Shown: positions 27,983-36,888, numbered from the stretch's first letter. The stretch: DNA of 64,000 nt from Candidatus Nitrospira kreftii (GCA_014058405.1 CP047423.1:1116001-1180000); one strand, 5' to 3'. Notes: a model not told the origin generated them from the letters alone. Program-made: numbers and translations.

Positions 27983-28699
27983 TCTCATCAAGTCATGCGA
28001 ACGGTGGGTAAAATGGTCGCTCATTCCTCCGGTGGGAGCCGCAGCCATTCGTGGTATCGCGCGCTCGATGCGCTTTGAGACTCGTGGCCAGGAAGGGGTT
28101 GATGCACTGTATCGGGATGGGCGACACATTATCCTTGCGTTCTGGCATTCTCAGCAGTTGATGATACCAATCGGGTACCGAGGAACCGGCTCACATGTAT
28201 TGATCAGCAGGCATGGCGATGGGGAGATCATCGCCCGAATTATTGCACGATTTGGACATGAGGCGGTTCGTGGCTCGAGCACACGTGGCGGCGCAGGCGC
28301 GCTTCGCGCCTTGATCAAGTTGGGACGATCCGGTCGGGACGTGGTGGTAACGCCAGATGGTCCTAAGGGGCCACGGCATGTTGTCAAGCTCGGAATCATT
28401 CATTTAGCGAAAGCGACAGGCCTCCCAATCGTACCGCTGGCCTTCGCCTGCTCAAAAAAAAACTCTTTGCGAGCTGGGATCGCTACATGGTCCCAGCTCC
28501 GTTTTCGACAGGCTTGTTTCTCTATGGGAATCCGCTCTCTGTCTCACGCGGAGCCGATGAGACTACACTGGAAGAGGCGCGCTTGCAGCTCGAGATGACG
28601 CTCAATCGATTAACGGATGAGGCCGAACAAGCCGTCACTCGCCAACCACCAGCCATCAGGCGTGACTCTAAAAGGTCGTTCGAGCGATTCAACGGCTAA
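27975..28699 (+). CDS. DUF374 lysophospholipid/lipid A acyltransferase, interrupted at an A9 tract
   Basis: DUF374 (PlsC-superfamily) acyltransferase that probably adds an acyl chain to a lipid A precursor. It starts at GTG 27975, inside the end of msbA. Visible motifs are FWHSQQLMIPIGYRG (H-containing block), RHGDGEIIARI, RGSSTRGGAGALRALI and TPDGPKGPRH. The zero frame stops at 28598 after a non-homologous tail. The expected continuation (KLFASWDRYMVPAPFSTG, then FLYGNPL) lies in the -1 frame and ends at 28699. A -1 shift at A9 (28454-28462) would give about 241 residues, the family's usual size. The cause could be programmed frameshifting, transcriptional slippage, a real mutation or a homopolymer sequencing error. 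Confidence 0.8.
28454..28463 (+). promoter_or_regulatory. A9 slippery site with in-frame A_AAA_AAC
   Basis: Nine consecutive A bases read as tcA AAA AAA AAC. The last seven bases form the heptamer A AAA AAC in the correct phase for -1 frameshifting, and a -1 slip restores the DUF374 protein exactly. No clear Shine-Dalgarno stimulator or pseudoknot was identified by eye. Confidence 0.5.
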
Positions 28700-28730
28700 G
28701 ATCCAATGATTGCCGGTTGACGGGTCTTTC

Positions 28731-30068
28731 ATGTGGCGATTCCTTTACAATTGCCTTCTCATTCTTGCCACTCCGATTGTGACCGGCGTCCTGTTAGCCA
28801 AACCACGTTGTCGACCTGGATTTTTCCAGCGGATTGGCTGGCGAGCTCACTCGTCCGACTCTGGTGGATCGTCTCAGCCGCTGATCTGGATTCATGCCGT
28901 CTCACTGGGAGAAGTGGTAGCGGTATCGCCGCTCGTGAAGGCATTACATACACGCCATCCAGAGTTTCGCTACATCGTGACGACTGTCACTGAAACCGGA
29001 CGAGAGGCTGTCCAGCAGCGCTTATCGGGCATAGCCGAACATCAGTATGCTCCGCTCGATTTTCCCTGGGCTGTGACCGGAATGATCCAACGCGTGCGGC
29101 CTACACTCTATATCTTCGTCGAAACCGAACTGTGGCCCAATCTTCTGTGGTCATTGCGAGACAGGGGCGTGCCGTCGATATTGGTGAATGGACGGCTCTC
29201 CTCACGCTCGTTTCGCCGTCAGGACCTTCCACTGATTCGTTCCTTTTATCGGTCGGTAGTGCAAACGCTGACTCTTTGTTTGATGCAATCTGAACGTGAC
29301 AAACAACGTATTGTTGCGCTGGGGGCCAAGTCGGATCGTGTTCACGTCACCGGTAATATCAAGTTCGATCAACCTCCACCAGTCGTTCGCTCTGATGAAA
29401 CCCTCCGACGGAGCTTTGGGCTCAGTGAGCATGAACAACTCATTCTCGCTGGCAGTACTCATCCAGGAGAAGAGGAGCTGCTGGTCTCGGCATATGGACA
29501 GATTGCAAAGACCTATCCTTCAACGGTGTTGATGTTGGCGCCCCGGCATATTGAACGAACAGACCGAGTAGAAGCCATGCTTCGAGAAGCCGGGTTTGTG
29601 GTACAACGAAAAAGTGAGATGCTAGAGAAACGAACCGGTCCACGCGTGGTCATTTTAGACACGCGAGGAGAGCTGGCTCTCGCGTACCGCGAAGCCGTTG
29701 TGGCGTTTGTTGGCGGGACGCTCGTTCCGGTGGGCGGGCATAATTTGCTGGAGCCGGCAGTGTGGGGCACCCCAGTGATCTTTGGACCCTATACGGACCA
29801 TTGCGCTGAAGTGGCCACACTGTTACAGGAGGCGGGAGGCGGGAGGCGGGTGGCGGGAGGCGACGAGTTGGTGGCCATATTACGAGGGTGGCTGGGGCAG
29901 CCAGAAACCCGAGTTCGAGTAGGGCAGGCTGCGAAACGTGTCGTGTTGGACAACCAAGGTGCGCTCACCAAGAGTGTGGAGCTCATAGAATCCAGTCTCT
30001 ATGCAACTCCAACTTACTCCGAACGGTATGCGGCGGCAGGGTCAAGACCGCTCATGGCCAAACGCTAA
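28731..30068 (+). CDS. waaA: 3-deoxy-D-manno-octulosonic acid (Kdo) transferase
   Basis: Adds Kdo from CMP-Kdo to lipid IVA at the inner membrane. The 445-residue GT30 enzyme has an N-terminal hydrophobic anchor (LYNCLLILATPIVTGVLL). Family motifs include WIHAVSLGEVVAVSPLVKAL, FVETELWPNLLW, VNGRLSSRSF and VGGTLVPVGGHNLLEPAVWG (about residues 325-344). The start ATG 28731 is chosen over TTG 28710. The gene contains five copies of a 7-bp repeat (29828-29862) that encodes AGGGRRVAGG without changing the expected protein length. The stop is two bases from lpxK. Confidence 0.95.
   Translation: MWRFLYNCLLILATPIVTGVLLAKPRCRPGFFQRIGWRAHSSDSGGSSQPLIWIHAVSLGEVVAVSPLVKALHTRHPEFRYIVTTVTETGREAVQQRLSGIAEHQYAPLDFPWAVTGMIQRVRPTLYIFVETELWPNLLWSLRDRGVPSILVNGRLSSRSFRRQDLPLIRSFYRSVVQTLTLCLMQSERDKQRIVALGAKSDRVHVTGNIKFDQPPPVVRSDETLRRSFGLSEHEQLILAGSTHPGEEELLVSAYGQIAKTYPSTVLMLAPRHIERTDRVEAMLREAGFVVQRKSEMLEKRTGPRVVILDTRGELALAYREAVVAFVGGTLVPVGGHNLLEPAVWGTPVIFGPYTDHCAEVATLLQEAGGGRRVAGGDELVAILRGWLGQPETRVRVGQAAKRVVLDNQGALTKSVELIESSLYATPTYSERYAAAGSRPLMAKR
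29828..29862 (+). repeat. Five 7-bp tandem repeats (GGAGGCG) inside waaA
   Basis: Units GGAGGCG, GGAGGCG, GGAGGCG, GGTGGCG and GGAGGCG run without gaps. Because 7 is not a multiple of three, gain or loss of one unit would shift the reading frame of waaA about 70 codons before its end. Confidence 0.8.
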
Positions 30069-30070
30069 AT

Positions 30071-31162
30071 ATGGCATTTTTGCAACCTGGACAGCCTGTC
30101 CGCCATGGATTTCAGTGGGTTGCTTGGTTATACGGTCTCGTCACTCGATTGCGACTATTGGGGTACCGTCAGGGGTGGTTTTCAATCACTCGCTTGCCTT
30201 GTTGGGTCGTGAGTGTGGGAAATCTTACCGTTGGGGGAACGGGGAAAACTCCTGTCGTCATTCTCCTTGCGCAGCGGCTGATGGCCAAAGGACAGCGCGT
30301 GGCGATCTTGAGCCGAGGATATAAACGGACGAGCACAGGACCGCACCTTCTCGTGTCCAACGGGTCTCGACTCTTGGCCGGCCCGTCGGAAGCGGGGGAT
30401 GAGCCGTTCTTTATCGCACAGCGGTGTCCACATGCAATTGTTGCGGTAGGTGCTGATCGAGTTGCCTTGGGTCGATGGGTGTTGAAACACCATCCTGTCG
30501 ATTGCATTGTTCTTGATGATGGTTTTCAACATCGAGCGCTTCATCGTGATGTTGACCTGGTATTACTAGATGCGACCGATGGAGCTGGACTGGATGCGCT
30601 GCTTCCAGCGGGCAGGTTACGGGAACCGCTGTCTGGCGTGGATCGAGCGAGTGCGATCATCATTACTCGAGCCGAGGTTCGTCAGGATGTTGACGCCATT
30701 CGGAGTCGATTGCGAGCGGTTGCTTGTACGCCCTCGGCTGTTATGGAGGTTGTGTTCAGTCCTGCGTCTCTTGCAGCGGTCGTTTCCGGAGACCAACAAC
30801 CGGTAGGGTGGGGTCTGAGAAAAAAGGCTTGGTTGGTGAGTGGGATCGGCAATAGCCGATCATTTCGCCGATCAGCAGAGTCTATCGGGATCGAAATCAT
30901 GGGCGAATCCGCCTTCGAAGACCATCATCGCTATACGCTCCATGAGATCGAGCAGATTCGGAGCATCGTGCAGGTTACCGGAAGCGAGTTCGTTCTGACA
31001 ACGGAAAAGGACGGGGGGAAACTCATCCCATTTCTGACGCCCAGCGATCCCTGGTGGATGCTTCAGCTTGGAACGGAAGTGGTGTACGGAGAGGAACAGC
31101 TGTACAAGCTGATCGATGTGCCATCATTGGAGGGGGATCAACGATTGGAGGCCCATGCATAA
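30071..31162 (+). CDS. lpxK: Tetraacyldisaccharide 4'-kinase LpxK
   Basis: Membrane-associated kinase that phosphorylates the lipid A disaccharide to lipid IVA. The 363-residue protein has the N-terminal amphipathic helix (VAWLYGLVTRLRLLGY) and Walker A VGNLTVGGTGKTPV (about residues 49-62). SRGYKR, VLDDGFQHRALHRDVDLV (catalytic DDGFQH) and a late TTEKD motif follow. ATG 30071 begins two bases after the waaA stop. The frame is open further upstream into waaA, but the homology starts here. The stop overlaps the next gene's start. Confidence 0.94.
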   Translation: MAFLQPGQPVRHGFQWVAWLYGLVTRLRLLGYRQGWFSITRLPCWVVSVGNLTVGGTGKTPVVILLAQRLMAKGQRVAILSRGYKRTSTGPHLLVSNGSRLLAGPSEAGDEPFFIAQRCPHAIVAVGADRVALGRWVLKHHPVDCIVLDDGFQHRALHRDVDLVLLDATDGAGLDALLPAGRLREPLSGVDRASAIIITRAEVRQDVDAIRSRLRAVACTPSAVMEVVFSPASLAAVVSGDQQPVGWGLRKKAWLVSGIGNSRSFRRSAESIGIEIMGESAFEDHHRYTLHEIEQIRSIVQVTGSEFVLTTEKDGGKLIPFLTPSDPWWMLQLGTEVVYGEEQLYKLIDVPSLEGDQRLEAHA

Positions 31163-32888
31163 GGCTTTCCCGCGAAAAATCATCCTGCGAGCGCCGAATT
31201 GGATCGGCGATGCCGTAATGTGTGAGCCGGCGCTTCGTGGGCTTCGGTCTCTGTTTCCTGCGGCAGAGTTGACGATGCTGGCCAGACCCACCATCGCGGA
31301 ACTCTTCACCGCGTACTCCGGACTGGATCGGGTGCTTATCTACGATGACAAGGTCGCTCACGCCGGGATTGCAGGAAAGTGGTCGCTCGCGGGGTCGTTA
31401 CGGCAGCATGGCTTCGATCTGGCCATACTATTTCAGAACGCCTTTGAGGCCGCATTCATCGCATGGCTCGCCGGCATTCCACGACGATATGGCTATGCCA
31501 CCGATGGAAGAGTCCTCTTTCTCACTGAGCCGGTCGCTGTTCCTCATGGTGATCCGCCGGTGCATCAAGTCGAGTATTACTGGAATATGTTGAAGCCGCT
31601 CGGGCTTTCTGGCGCAGTCCCGCTGCCGACACTCCACGTCTCGGCCGCTGAGGACCGCATGGCCGATGCAAGTCTCGCATCGGCCGGGATTGACTCGTCG
31701 GACCTCATCATCGGTGTCAATCCCGGCTCGACGTACGGCAGAGCCAAGCGGTGGTTGCCCGATCGATTTGCGGACGTTGCACGACAATTGGCTGAACGTT
31801 TGGAGAAGGAGGAGCGCGCACATGTGGCCGTGGTTCTTCTTGGAGCAAAGGGGGAAGAGTCTTTAGGGAAGGACATTGCATCTCGGGTCGACTGTCGTTC
31901 AATTGTTCTATCCGGAGCGACGAGCATTCGTGAACTTATGGCGGTGGTCAAACGTTGTCGGCTGATCATTACGAACGACACAGGGCCGATGCATATCGCT
32001 GCTGCCTTTGGCGTTCCGATTGTTGCCGTTTTCGGCCCAACAGACTCGCGCACAACGGCTCCCTATAGACAAGAACGATCGGTAGTACGAGAGGCTGTCG
32101 ACTGTGCGCCCTGCTTTCTCCGGGAGTGCCCAATCGATCACCGGTGTATGACCCGGGTTTCGGTCGGCCGGGTGTATGATGCAGCCATGGAGCAGATACG
32201 TGCTGACACGCGCACAGGGAACAAGCTGCCCGATGAAAAGTTGATGAGTCAAGAGCTGTCAACTTGTCAACCTGCAAACTTGTCAGCCGTCCTTGATGGT
32301 TACACCATTTTTCTCGATCGCGATGGGACGTTGAATACAGATCCTGGTTATATCAAATTTCCTGATCAGCTCGAGTTGTTTCCAGGGGTTCCGGAGGCTC
32401 TTGCAAAATTAAAGCGAGCTGGTGCCCGATTAATTCTTGTGACGAATCAATCCGGGGTCGCTCGTGGATTGCTGTCGCGAGACGACCTTGCGGCGGTTCA
32501 CGCGAAACTTAACCGTATTCTTGATGGTGCAGGCGCATCGTTGGAAGCCATCTACTTTTGTCCTCATCATCCCGACGATGGTTGTGACTGCCGAAAGCCG
32601 AATCCAGGGATGATAGACCAAGCGGTGCGCGAACGACGCGTAGATCTTGATCGTGCTTATCTAATCGGCGATCATGTCCGAGATATCGAACTCGCAAAAC
32701 GGATTGGAGTACGGAGCGTCTTAGTGACAACCGGAGTGGTTCGCCCCCAGGAGAGTGAACGGCTAAAGGAGAGCGGGCTCGCTCCAGATTGGACCGCACC
32801 CTCGATGACCGAGGCTGCGGACTGGCTCTTGTGCGATGCCGGTAGGTTACCGGACCGGACGAACGACAGGCGAGCGATTCATCGGTGA
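31155..32888 (+). CDS. waaF-gmhB: Fusion of ADP-heptose--LPS heptosyltransferase II and D,D-heptose bisphosphate phosphatase
   Basis: Two enzymes in one 577-residue chain. Residues about 1-355 form a GT9 heptosyltransferase II (APNWIGDAVMCEPALRGL at the N-terminus, GVNPGSTYGRAKRW, TNDTGPMHIAAAFGVP). Residues about 385-560 form a HAD phosphatase of the GmhB type (FLDRDGTLNTD with catalytic aspartates, LVTNQSGVARG, FCPHHPDDGCDCRKPNPGM zinc loop, LIGDHVRDIELA). GmhB removes a phosphate in ADP-heptose synthesis; WaaF uses the product. The linker (near STCQPANLS) is encoded by short repeats of ACTTGTCAACCTG-like sequence. Start ATG 31155 overlaps lpxK. Confidence 0.92.
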   Translation: MHKAFPRKIILRAPNWIGDAVMCEPALRGLRSLFPAAELTMLARPTIAELFTAYSGLDRVLIYDDKVAHAGIAGKWSLAGSLRQHGFDLAILFQNAFEAAFIAWLAGIPRRYGYATDGRVLFLTEPVAVPHGDPPVHQVEYYWNMLKPLGLSGAVPLPTLHVSAAEDRMADASLASAGIDSSDLIIGVNPGSTYGRAKRWLPDRFADVARQLAERLEKEERAHVAVVLLGAKGEESLGKDIASRVDCRSIVLSGATSIRELMAVVKRCRLIITNDTGPMHIAAAFGVPIVAVFGPTDSRTTAPYRQERSVVREAVDCAPCFLRECPIDHRCMTRVSVGRVYDAAMEQIRADTRTGNKLPDEKLMSQELSTCQPANLSAVLDGYTIFLDRDGTLNTDPGYIKFPDQLELFPGVPEALAKLKRAGARLILVTNQSGVARGLLSRDDLAAVHAKLNRILDGAGASLEAIYFCPHHPDDGCDCRKPNPGMIDQAVRERRVDLDRAYLIGDHVRDIELAKRIGVRSVLVTTGVVRPQESERLKESGLAPDWTAPSMTEAADWLLCDAGRLPDRTNDRRAIHR

Positions 32889-33022
32889 TGCATGTGAGTA
32901 GGATTGCGGGGACCGACGGCAGTAAGGCTACTGTGGATCGGACCGTGAGTGGCGGTTGTCGGTGAAGGAGCCGCAATGAATACGCGAGAGGCTGATATGT
33001 CTCACGTACGAGGATACTGGCG

Positions 33023-34018
33023 ATGAACCAAGAGGTCGGTTCGTGCTCGATTCCATGTAACCTCTGCGGTGGGACAGAGGTTGCGATTCTGTCGAACAGA
33101 AGTCGAAGCGGCAAGCCGTTGCAGACCGTCATTTGTCGTGCGTGTGGACTCGTATGGTCGGATCCTCGACCATATGAAGCCAGGCAGTTTTACGAAGAGG
33201 AATATCGCCTCTCTTATAAACAGACCTACAGTCCGAGACCAAAGCATGTGTTGCGTGCCGGCAAGGTGGCGTTGTCACGATTCGAGAAAGTTGCGCAACT
33301 GCTGTCGTGTCGCAAGACTGTGCTCGATGTCGGGACCGGCGGAGGGGAGTTTGCCTACCTGCTTCAAGCATTGGGACATTCCGTCAGTGGAGTTGAGCCG
33401 AATAGAGGCTATGCCGATCATTCGATACGAAACTATGGTCTCAATGTTCAGGTTGGATTCGTACAAGATGCCGTATTCCCACCTGAATCGTTCGATGTGG
33501 TCACGATTTGGCACGTGCTTGAGCACACAGAAGACCCAGGCCGTGTTTTGGCATTGTTGCGATCGTGGCTGAAAGTCGATGGCATGCTTATCGTGGAGGT
33601 TCCCAATATTGAATCAACCTGCCAGGCTCCGAAGAGCACATTTCACGAGGCGCATCTTTACAATTTCAACGTGGTGTCATTGCGGAGATTGGCCAAAAAG
33701 CACGGGATGCATGAAGCCTGGCATCTGATCTCGCGTGACGGAGGCAACCTCACGATGTTCTTCACGCCCAGTCGACCTTCACTCGAAGGACCATGCGAAG
33801 CAGTGATCCCAGGGAACTATGAGTGGGTGTCTAGGATTGTGCGAGGGCACAGCGACGTGCGCCGCCACCTGACCCCACTGCCCTATCTGAGGGCGTGGCA
33901 ACGCCTCTACCGGTCATTGATGGAACGGCGAGAAACAGCAGGTGCAACAAGTGGTAAGGTGTTACTCGACCAGCTCTATGCCCCTCAGCTGAGGAGTTGT
34001 TCTGCGAGTGAGACCTGA
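33023..34018 (+). CDS. SAM-dependent methyltransferase with N-terminal zinc-ribbon
   Basis: A 331-residue protein. An N-terminal four-cysteine knuckle (CNLCGG near residue 12-17 and CRACGLVWSDPRP about 25 residues later) is followed by a class I methyltransferase fold with motif I VLDVGTGGGEF (about residues 96-106), FDVVTIWHVLEHTEDP and a C-terminal extension. Members of this type modify sugars in surface glycan clusters. It sits between lipid A and heptosyltransferase genes. The substrate is unknown. Confidence 0.82.
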   Translation: MNQEVGSCSIPCNLCGGTEVAILSNRSRSGKPLQTVICRACGLVWSDPRPYEARQFYEEEYRLSYKQTYSPRPKHVLRAGKVALSRFEKVAQLLSCRKTVLDVGTGGGEFAYLLQALGHSVSGVEPNRGYADHSIRNYGLNVQVGFVQDAVFPPESFDVVTIWHVLEHTEDPGRVLALLRSWLKVDGMLIVEVPNIESTCQAPKSTFHEAHLYNFNVVSLRRLAKKHGMHEAWHLISRDGGNLTMFFTPSRPSLEGPCEAVIPGNYEWVSRIVRGHSDVRRHLTPLPYLRAWQRLYRSLMERRETAGATSGKVLLDQLYAPQLRSCSASET

Positions 34019-34082
34019 CTGGACTCAGATAGTGGAGGGAGGTGCAAGTGGGTGCTTTCGGTGTTGGGCTGCTCTTCAATGG

Positions 34083-35180
34083 ATGGGTTCGGTGGAAGGT
34101 CTTCCGGTGTCATTTGTAACTCCGATAGATGGTGGTTTTTCCTCAGTGCCAAGCAACAAGCGTATTCTTCTGATCAAACCCAGTTCTCTTGGAGATATCG
34201 TTCACACGCTTCCGGTCGTGTCGGCTATCAAGGCACAATGGCCAGGATCGCATATGACATGGCTGGTCAAGCGTCAGTGGGCTGGGCTTGTTGAGCGGGT
34301 CGAAGGCATTGATCGAGTGTGGCTGGTTGATCCAACGGTGGCGAGTTGGGTAATGCAAAGTCAGGCGCTGCGAGCAGAACGATTTGATCTTGCCATAGAC
34401 CTACAAGGGCTGTTTCGCACTGGAGTTCTGGCTCGCTTGAGCGGGGCGCCGATGCGAATCGGATTTGCCAACGGACGGGAAGGGAGTCCATGGTTTTATA
34501 CGCATCGAGTGTCGGTTCCCGATTCGGACATCCATGCGGTGGATCGATATCTTCTGCTTGCGGCGGCATTGGGTATCTCGCTCCCTAGACAACCTCGGTT
34601 TGCATTCAGGATGCTGGATGAAGATCTCACGGATGTTCGAGAGTTGTTTCGACACCATGGATGCTCCATCGATAAGCCTTGGATTGCCATGAATGTTGGG
34701 GCACGGTGGTTGACAAAACGGTGGCCGCTCACGTTTTTTGCTGCGGTTGCGGATCAGCTGTATGAGTCACATCGTGCTCCAGTCGTTATCATAGGCGGCG
34801 CGGATGATCAGCTCGACGCGGGTAGGTTACAATCTTTGATGAAGCGTCCGTGTATTAATTTGAGCGGTGAAGTCCCATTAAGATGCTTGCCGGCCCTCCT
34901 AACAAAGGCGACGGTCATGATCACCAATGATTCCGGACCAATGCACATCGCCGCAGCATGCGGGGTTCCGGTGGTCGCGATGTTTGGGCCGACCAGCGCG
35001 ACTCGAACTGGTCCGTATGGGACGGGACATCATGTCCTAACTGGGCAGACTTCTTGTAGTCCATGTTTCAGTCGGGTCTGCCGGCATGATCCTGAGATGG
35101 AATGTCTGACGCGTATTACTCCAGCTCATGTGATGAATGTGGTGCAGCCCCTGCTGTCAACACATATACCATGTCGATGA
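34083..35180 (+). CDS. Heptosyltransferase family (GT9), WaaC-like
   Basis: GT-B glycosyltransferase that probably adds L-glycero-D-manno-heptose to the lipopolysaccharide core. Motifs: ILLIKPSSLGDIVHTLPVV near residue 25, NVGARWLTKRWP, and ITNDSGPMHIAAACGVPVVA in the C-terminal half. A CxxC-like end (SCSPCFSRVCRHDPEMECL) is common in this family. The upstream frame is open to 34008, but ATG 34083 is a sensible start. The stop overlaps the next gene (ATGA). The KPSSLGDIVHTLP block is typical of heptosyltransferase I, but the exact acceptor is not certain. Confidence 0.87.
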   Translation: MGSVEGLPVSFVTPIDGGFSSVPSNKRILLIKPSSLGDIVHTLPVVSAIKAQWPGSHMTWLVKRQWAGLVERVEGIDRVWLVDPTVASWVMQSQALRAERFDLAIDLQGLFRTGVLARLSGAPMRIGFANGREGSPWFYTHRVSVPDSDIHAVDRYLLLAAALGISLPRQPRFAFRMLDEDLTDVRELFRHHGCSIDKPWIAMNVGARWLTKRWPLTFFAAVADQLYESHRAPVVIIGGADDQLDAGRLQSLMKRPCINLSGEVPLRCLPALLTKATVMITNDSGPMHIAAACGVPVVAMFGPTSATRTGPYGTGHHVLTGQTSCSPCFSRVCRHDPEMECLTRITPAHVMNVVQPLLSTHIPCR

Positions 35181-36193
35181 ATGTCTTAATCGTTCGCCCC
35201 GACGGTATCGGCGATGTTCTCTTGTCTCTCCCTGTCGCGACACAACTTAGAAACTTTCTGCCGAATGTCACAATAGGGTTCCTCACCAGCCCGTCGGTAG
35301 CGCCTCTGCTTGAGCGCCATCCGGATGTCGACTATGTCCGCACAATCCGTTTCACCGATCCCTTAAACGAAGTACGTCACGCTTTTTCACAGGGAGTGGA
35401 GGCGGCGATCTTCCTCAAACCATTCCGTCGTCTGATGTGGGCAGCCTGGCTCGCTCGAGTACCAATTCGCGTGGCCACGGGGTATCGATGGTATAGCCTG
35501 CTGGCTAATCGGCGTATGTACGAACACCGGAGTGAGTTTGCTAAACATGAATCAGAGTACAACGTAGAGATGATCCGAACCCTTGGATTGTGCCCTCAAA
35601 AAGTCACACGCCCTCTATTGTATGTCACAAATGAAGAGCGAAGCACCGCAGAATTAAGTTGGGCACACTTGCCAAGGCCCAGGGTGGTGCTCCACCCTGG
35701 GGGCCTTTCTGCGCGCCGCTGGCAGCCAGAGCATTATCGGGATTTAGCCGTTGAATTGGCACGAACTGGCTACGGTGTGGTGTTGACCGGCAGCCAAATG
35801 GAAAAGAGCCACTTTGATCAGGATGTGTTATCTCCCGGATCTCTCCCCGCCGGGATTAGTAATCGGATGGGTGAACTTTCCCTCCGTGAACTTATGGCCC
35901 TCATTGCGAGTGCTCAGGTAGTGGTTTCTGGTGCTACAGGGCCGGCGCACATGGCGGCAGCGCTCAATGTCCCCACCGTCAGCCTCTTTGATCCTCGACG
36001 AAATAATTTACCGGTTAGATGGAAACCGTTGGGGACGGGATTCTTGCTGCGACCAGATGTTCCGACCTGTGGGAAATGCATTGGGAAGGTGTGCCCATAT
36101 TGGGATTGTCTTGATCGGATTACCATAGACAAGGTGGTGGCGATTATCGATCAGGCCATAAAAGCTTCCTCACTCACCACTCTCCACATTTAG
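35177..36193 (+). CDS. Glycosyltransferase family 9 (heptosyltransferase-like)
   Basis: Another GT9 enzyme, 338 residues, with VLIVRPDGIGDVLLSLPVAT at the N-terminus, LHPGGLSARRWQPEHY in the middle, and VSGATGPAHMAAALNVPTVS near the C-terminus. The usual ITNDSG is changed to VVSGATG, so the donor site is somewhat divergent. The start ATG 35177 overlaps the previous stop. A strong hairpin lies inside the gene at 35674-35708. It is likely a core or side-chain heptosyl/hexosyl transferase. Confidence 0.85.
   Translation: MNVLIVRPDGIGDVLLSLPVATQLRNFLPNVTIGFLTSPSVAPLLERHPDVDYVRTIRFTDPLNEVRHAFSQGVEAAIFLKPFRRLMWAAWLARVPIRVATGYRWYSLLANRRMYEHRSEFAKHESEYNVEMIRTLGLCPQKVTRPLLYVTNEERSTAELSWAHLPRPRVVLHPGGLSARRWQPEHYRDLAVELARTGYGVVLTGSQMEKSHFDQDVLSPGSLPAGISNRMGELSLRELMALIASAQVVVSGATGPAHMAAALNVPTVSLFDPRRNNLPVRWKPLGTGFLLRPDVPTCGKCIGKVCPYWDCLDRITIDKVVAIIDQAIKASSLTTLHI
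35674..35708 (+). terminator. Intragenic terminator-like hairpin
   Basis: AAGGCCCAGGGTGG, loop TGCT, then CCACCCTGG GGGCCTTT: a stem of about 13-14 pairs with a small bulge, followed by TTTCT. It encodes the conserved LHPGGL region of the GT9 protein, so it may be coincidental. As RNA it would be very stable. Confidence 0.35.
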
Positions 36194-36261
36194 GAAGGAT
36201 AGCTAACAAAATTAAATTCAGGTTGTATCGCTTTTCGAGCTTGACTCCGTTTCCTTTCTAT

Positions 36262-36276
36262 GTTCATATTCTGAAC
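36262..36276. promoter_or_regulatory. Inverted repeat GTTCA-N5-TGAAC before the winged-helix regulator
   Basis: A perfect 5-bp inverted repeat lies 25 bases before the regulator start, in an AT-rich 107-base gap after the GT9 gene. A TTGACT (36241-36246) and AT-rich -10-like hexamers are nearby, but no spacing is ideal. It is a possible operator and promoter for the polysaccharide operon. Confidence 0.35.
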
Positions 36277-36300
36277 TAATGAGAACTTTATTATAACTGT

Positions 36301-36888
36301 ATGAATATTCAGGGCCAACGCGATCTTCTTTTGCTCACCGAGGTCGAGCGAGACGGGGCCGTCACCCAACGATCCCTCGCGACAAAACTCGGAGTTGCGC
36401 TAGGCCTGACCAATCTCTATCTCAAGCGACTTGCCCGAAAAGGATGCATCAAAATCACCACCATCCCTTCACAGCGGGTTCGATATTTACTGACGCCGCA
36501 AGGGTTTGCCGAAAAATCGCGGCTCACGTATCTTTACATGCAATACTCCCTGTCTCACTACCGAGACATGCGGGCGCGGCTGAGAGAAACGCTCTCTCTG
36601 GCAGCACAAACCGGGATGAAGCGAGTGGTGATTTATGGAACTGGTGAGTTAGCGGAGATGGCCTATCTCTCGCTTCGCGAAATGCACTTGACGTTAGTCG
36701 GGTTCGTGGATGATGGTCAGCAGGAATCGTTTTTATCGTATCCGGTGTGGCAGCCAGATATCTTAGTCAAGTGGGAGTTCGATGCGGTGTTGTTGGCGGA
36801 TATCGAACAGACCATACGGCATCGAGAGGTGCTTGAGCGCCAGCGGGTTCCTGATGCGAAAGTGCTTGTGCTAGGGCCCTCGGTCTAA
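36301..36888 (+). CDS. Winged-helix regulator fused to a sugar-metabolism-type Rossmann domain
   Basis: A 195-residue protein. Residues about 5-70 are a MarR/LexA-like winged helix (TQRSLATKLGVALGLTNLYL, then RVRYLLTPQGFAEK). Residues about 100-190 form a nucleotide-binding unit (RVVIYGTGELAEMAYLSL and LVGFVDD) like the N-terminal domain of PglD/FlaA1-type sugar-modifying proteins. Proteins of this build are found at the head of exopolysaccharide clusters. I infer that it senses a sugar nucleotide and controls the genes downstream. An antiterminator gene follows 53 bases later. Confidence 0.75.
   Translation: MNIQGQRDLLLLTEVERDGAVTQRSLATKLGVALGLTNLYLKRLARKGCIKITTIPSQRVRYLLTPQGFAEKSRLTYLYMQYSLSHYRDMRARLRETLSLAAQTGMKRVVIYGTGELAEMAYLSLREMHLTLVGFVDDGQQESFLSYPVWQPDILVKWEFDAVLLADIEQTIRHREVLERQRVPDAKVLVLGPSV

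Noticed and set aside
31666-31866. Alternative-frame ORFs within lipid A and heptosyltransferase genes
   Set aside because: They are shadows of genes with clear family motifs.
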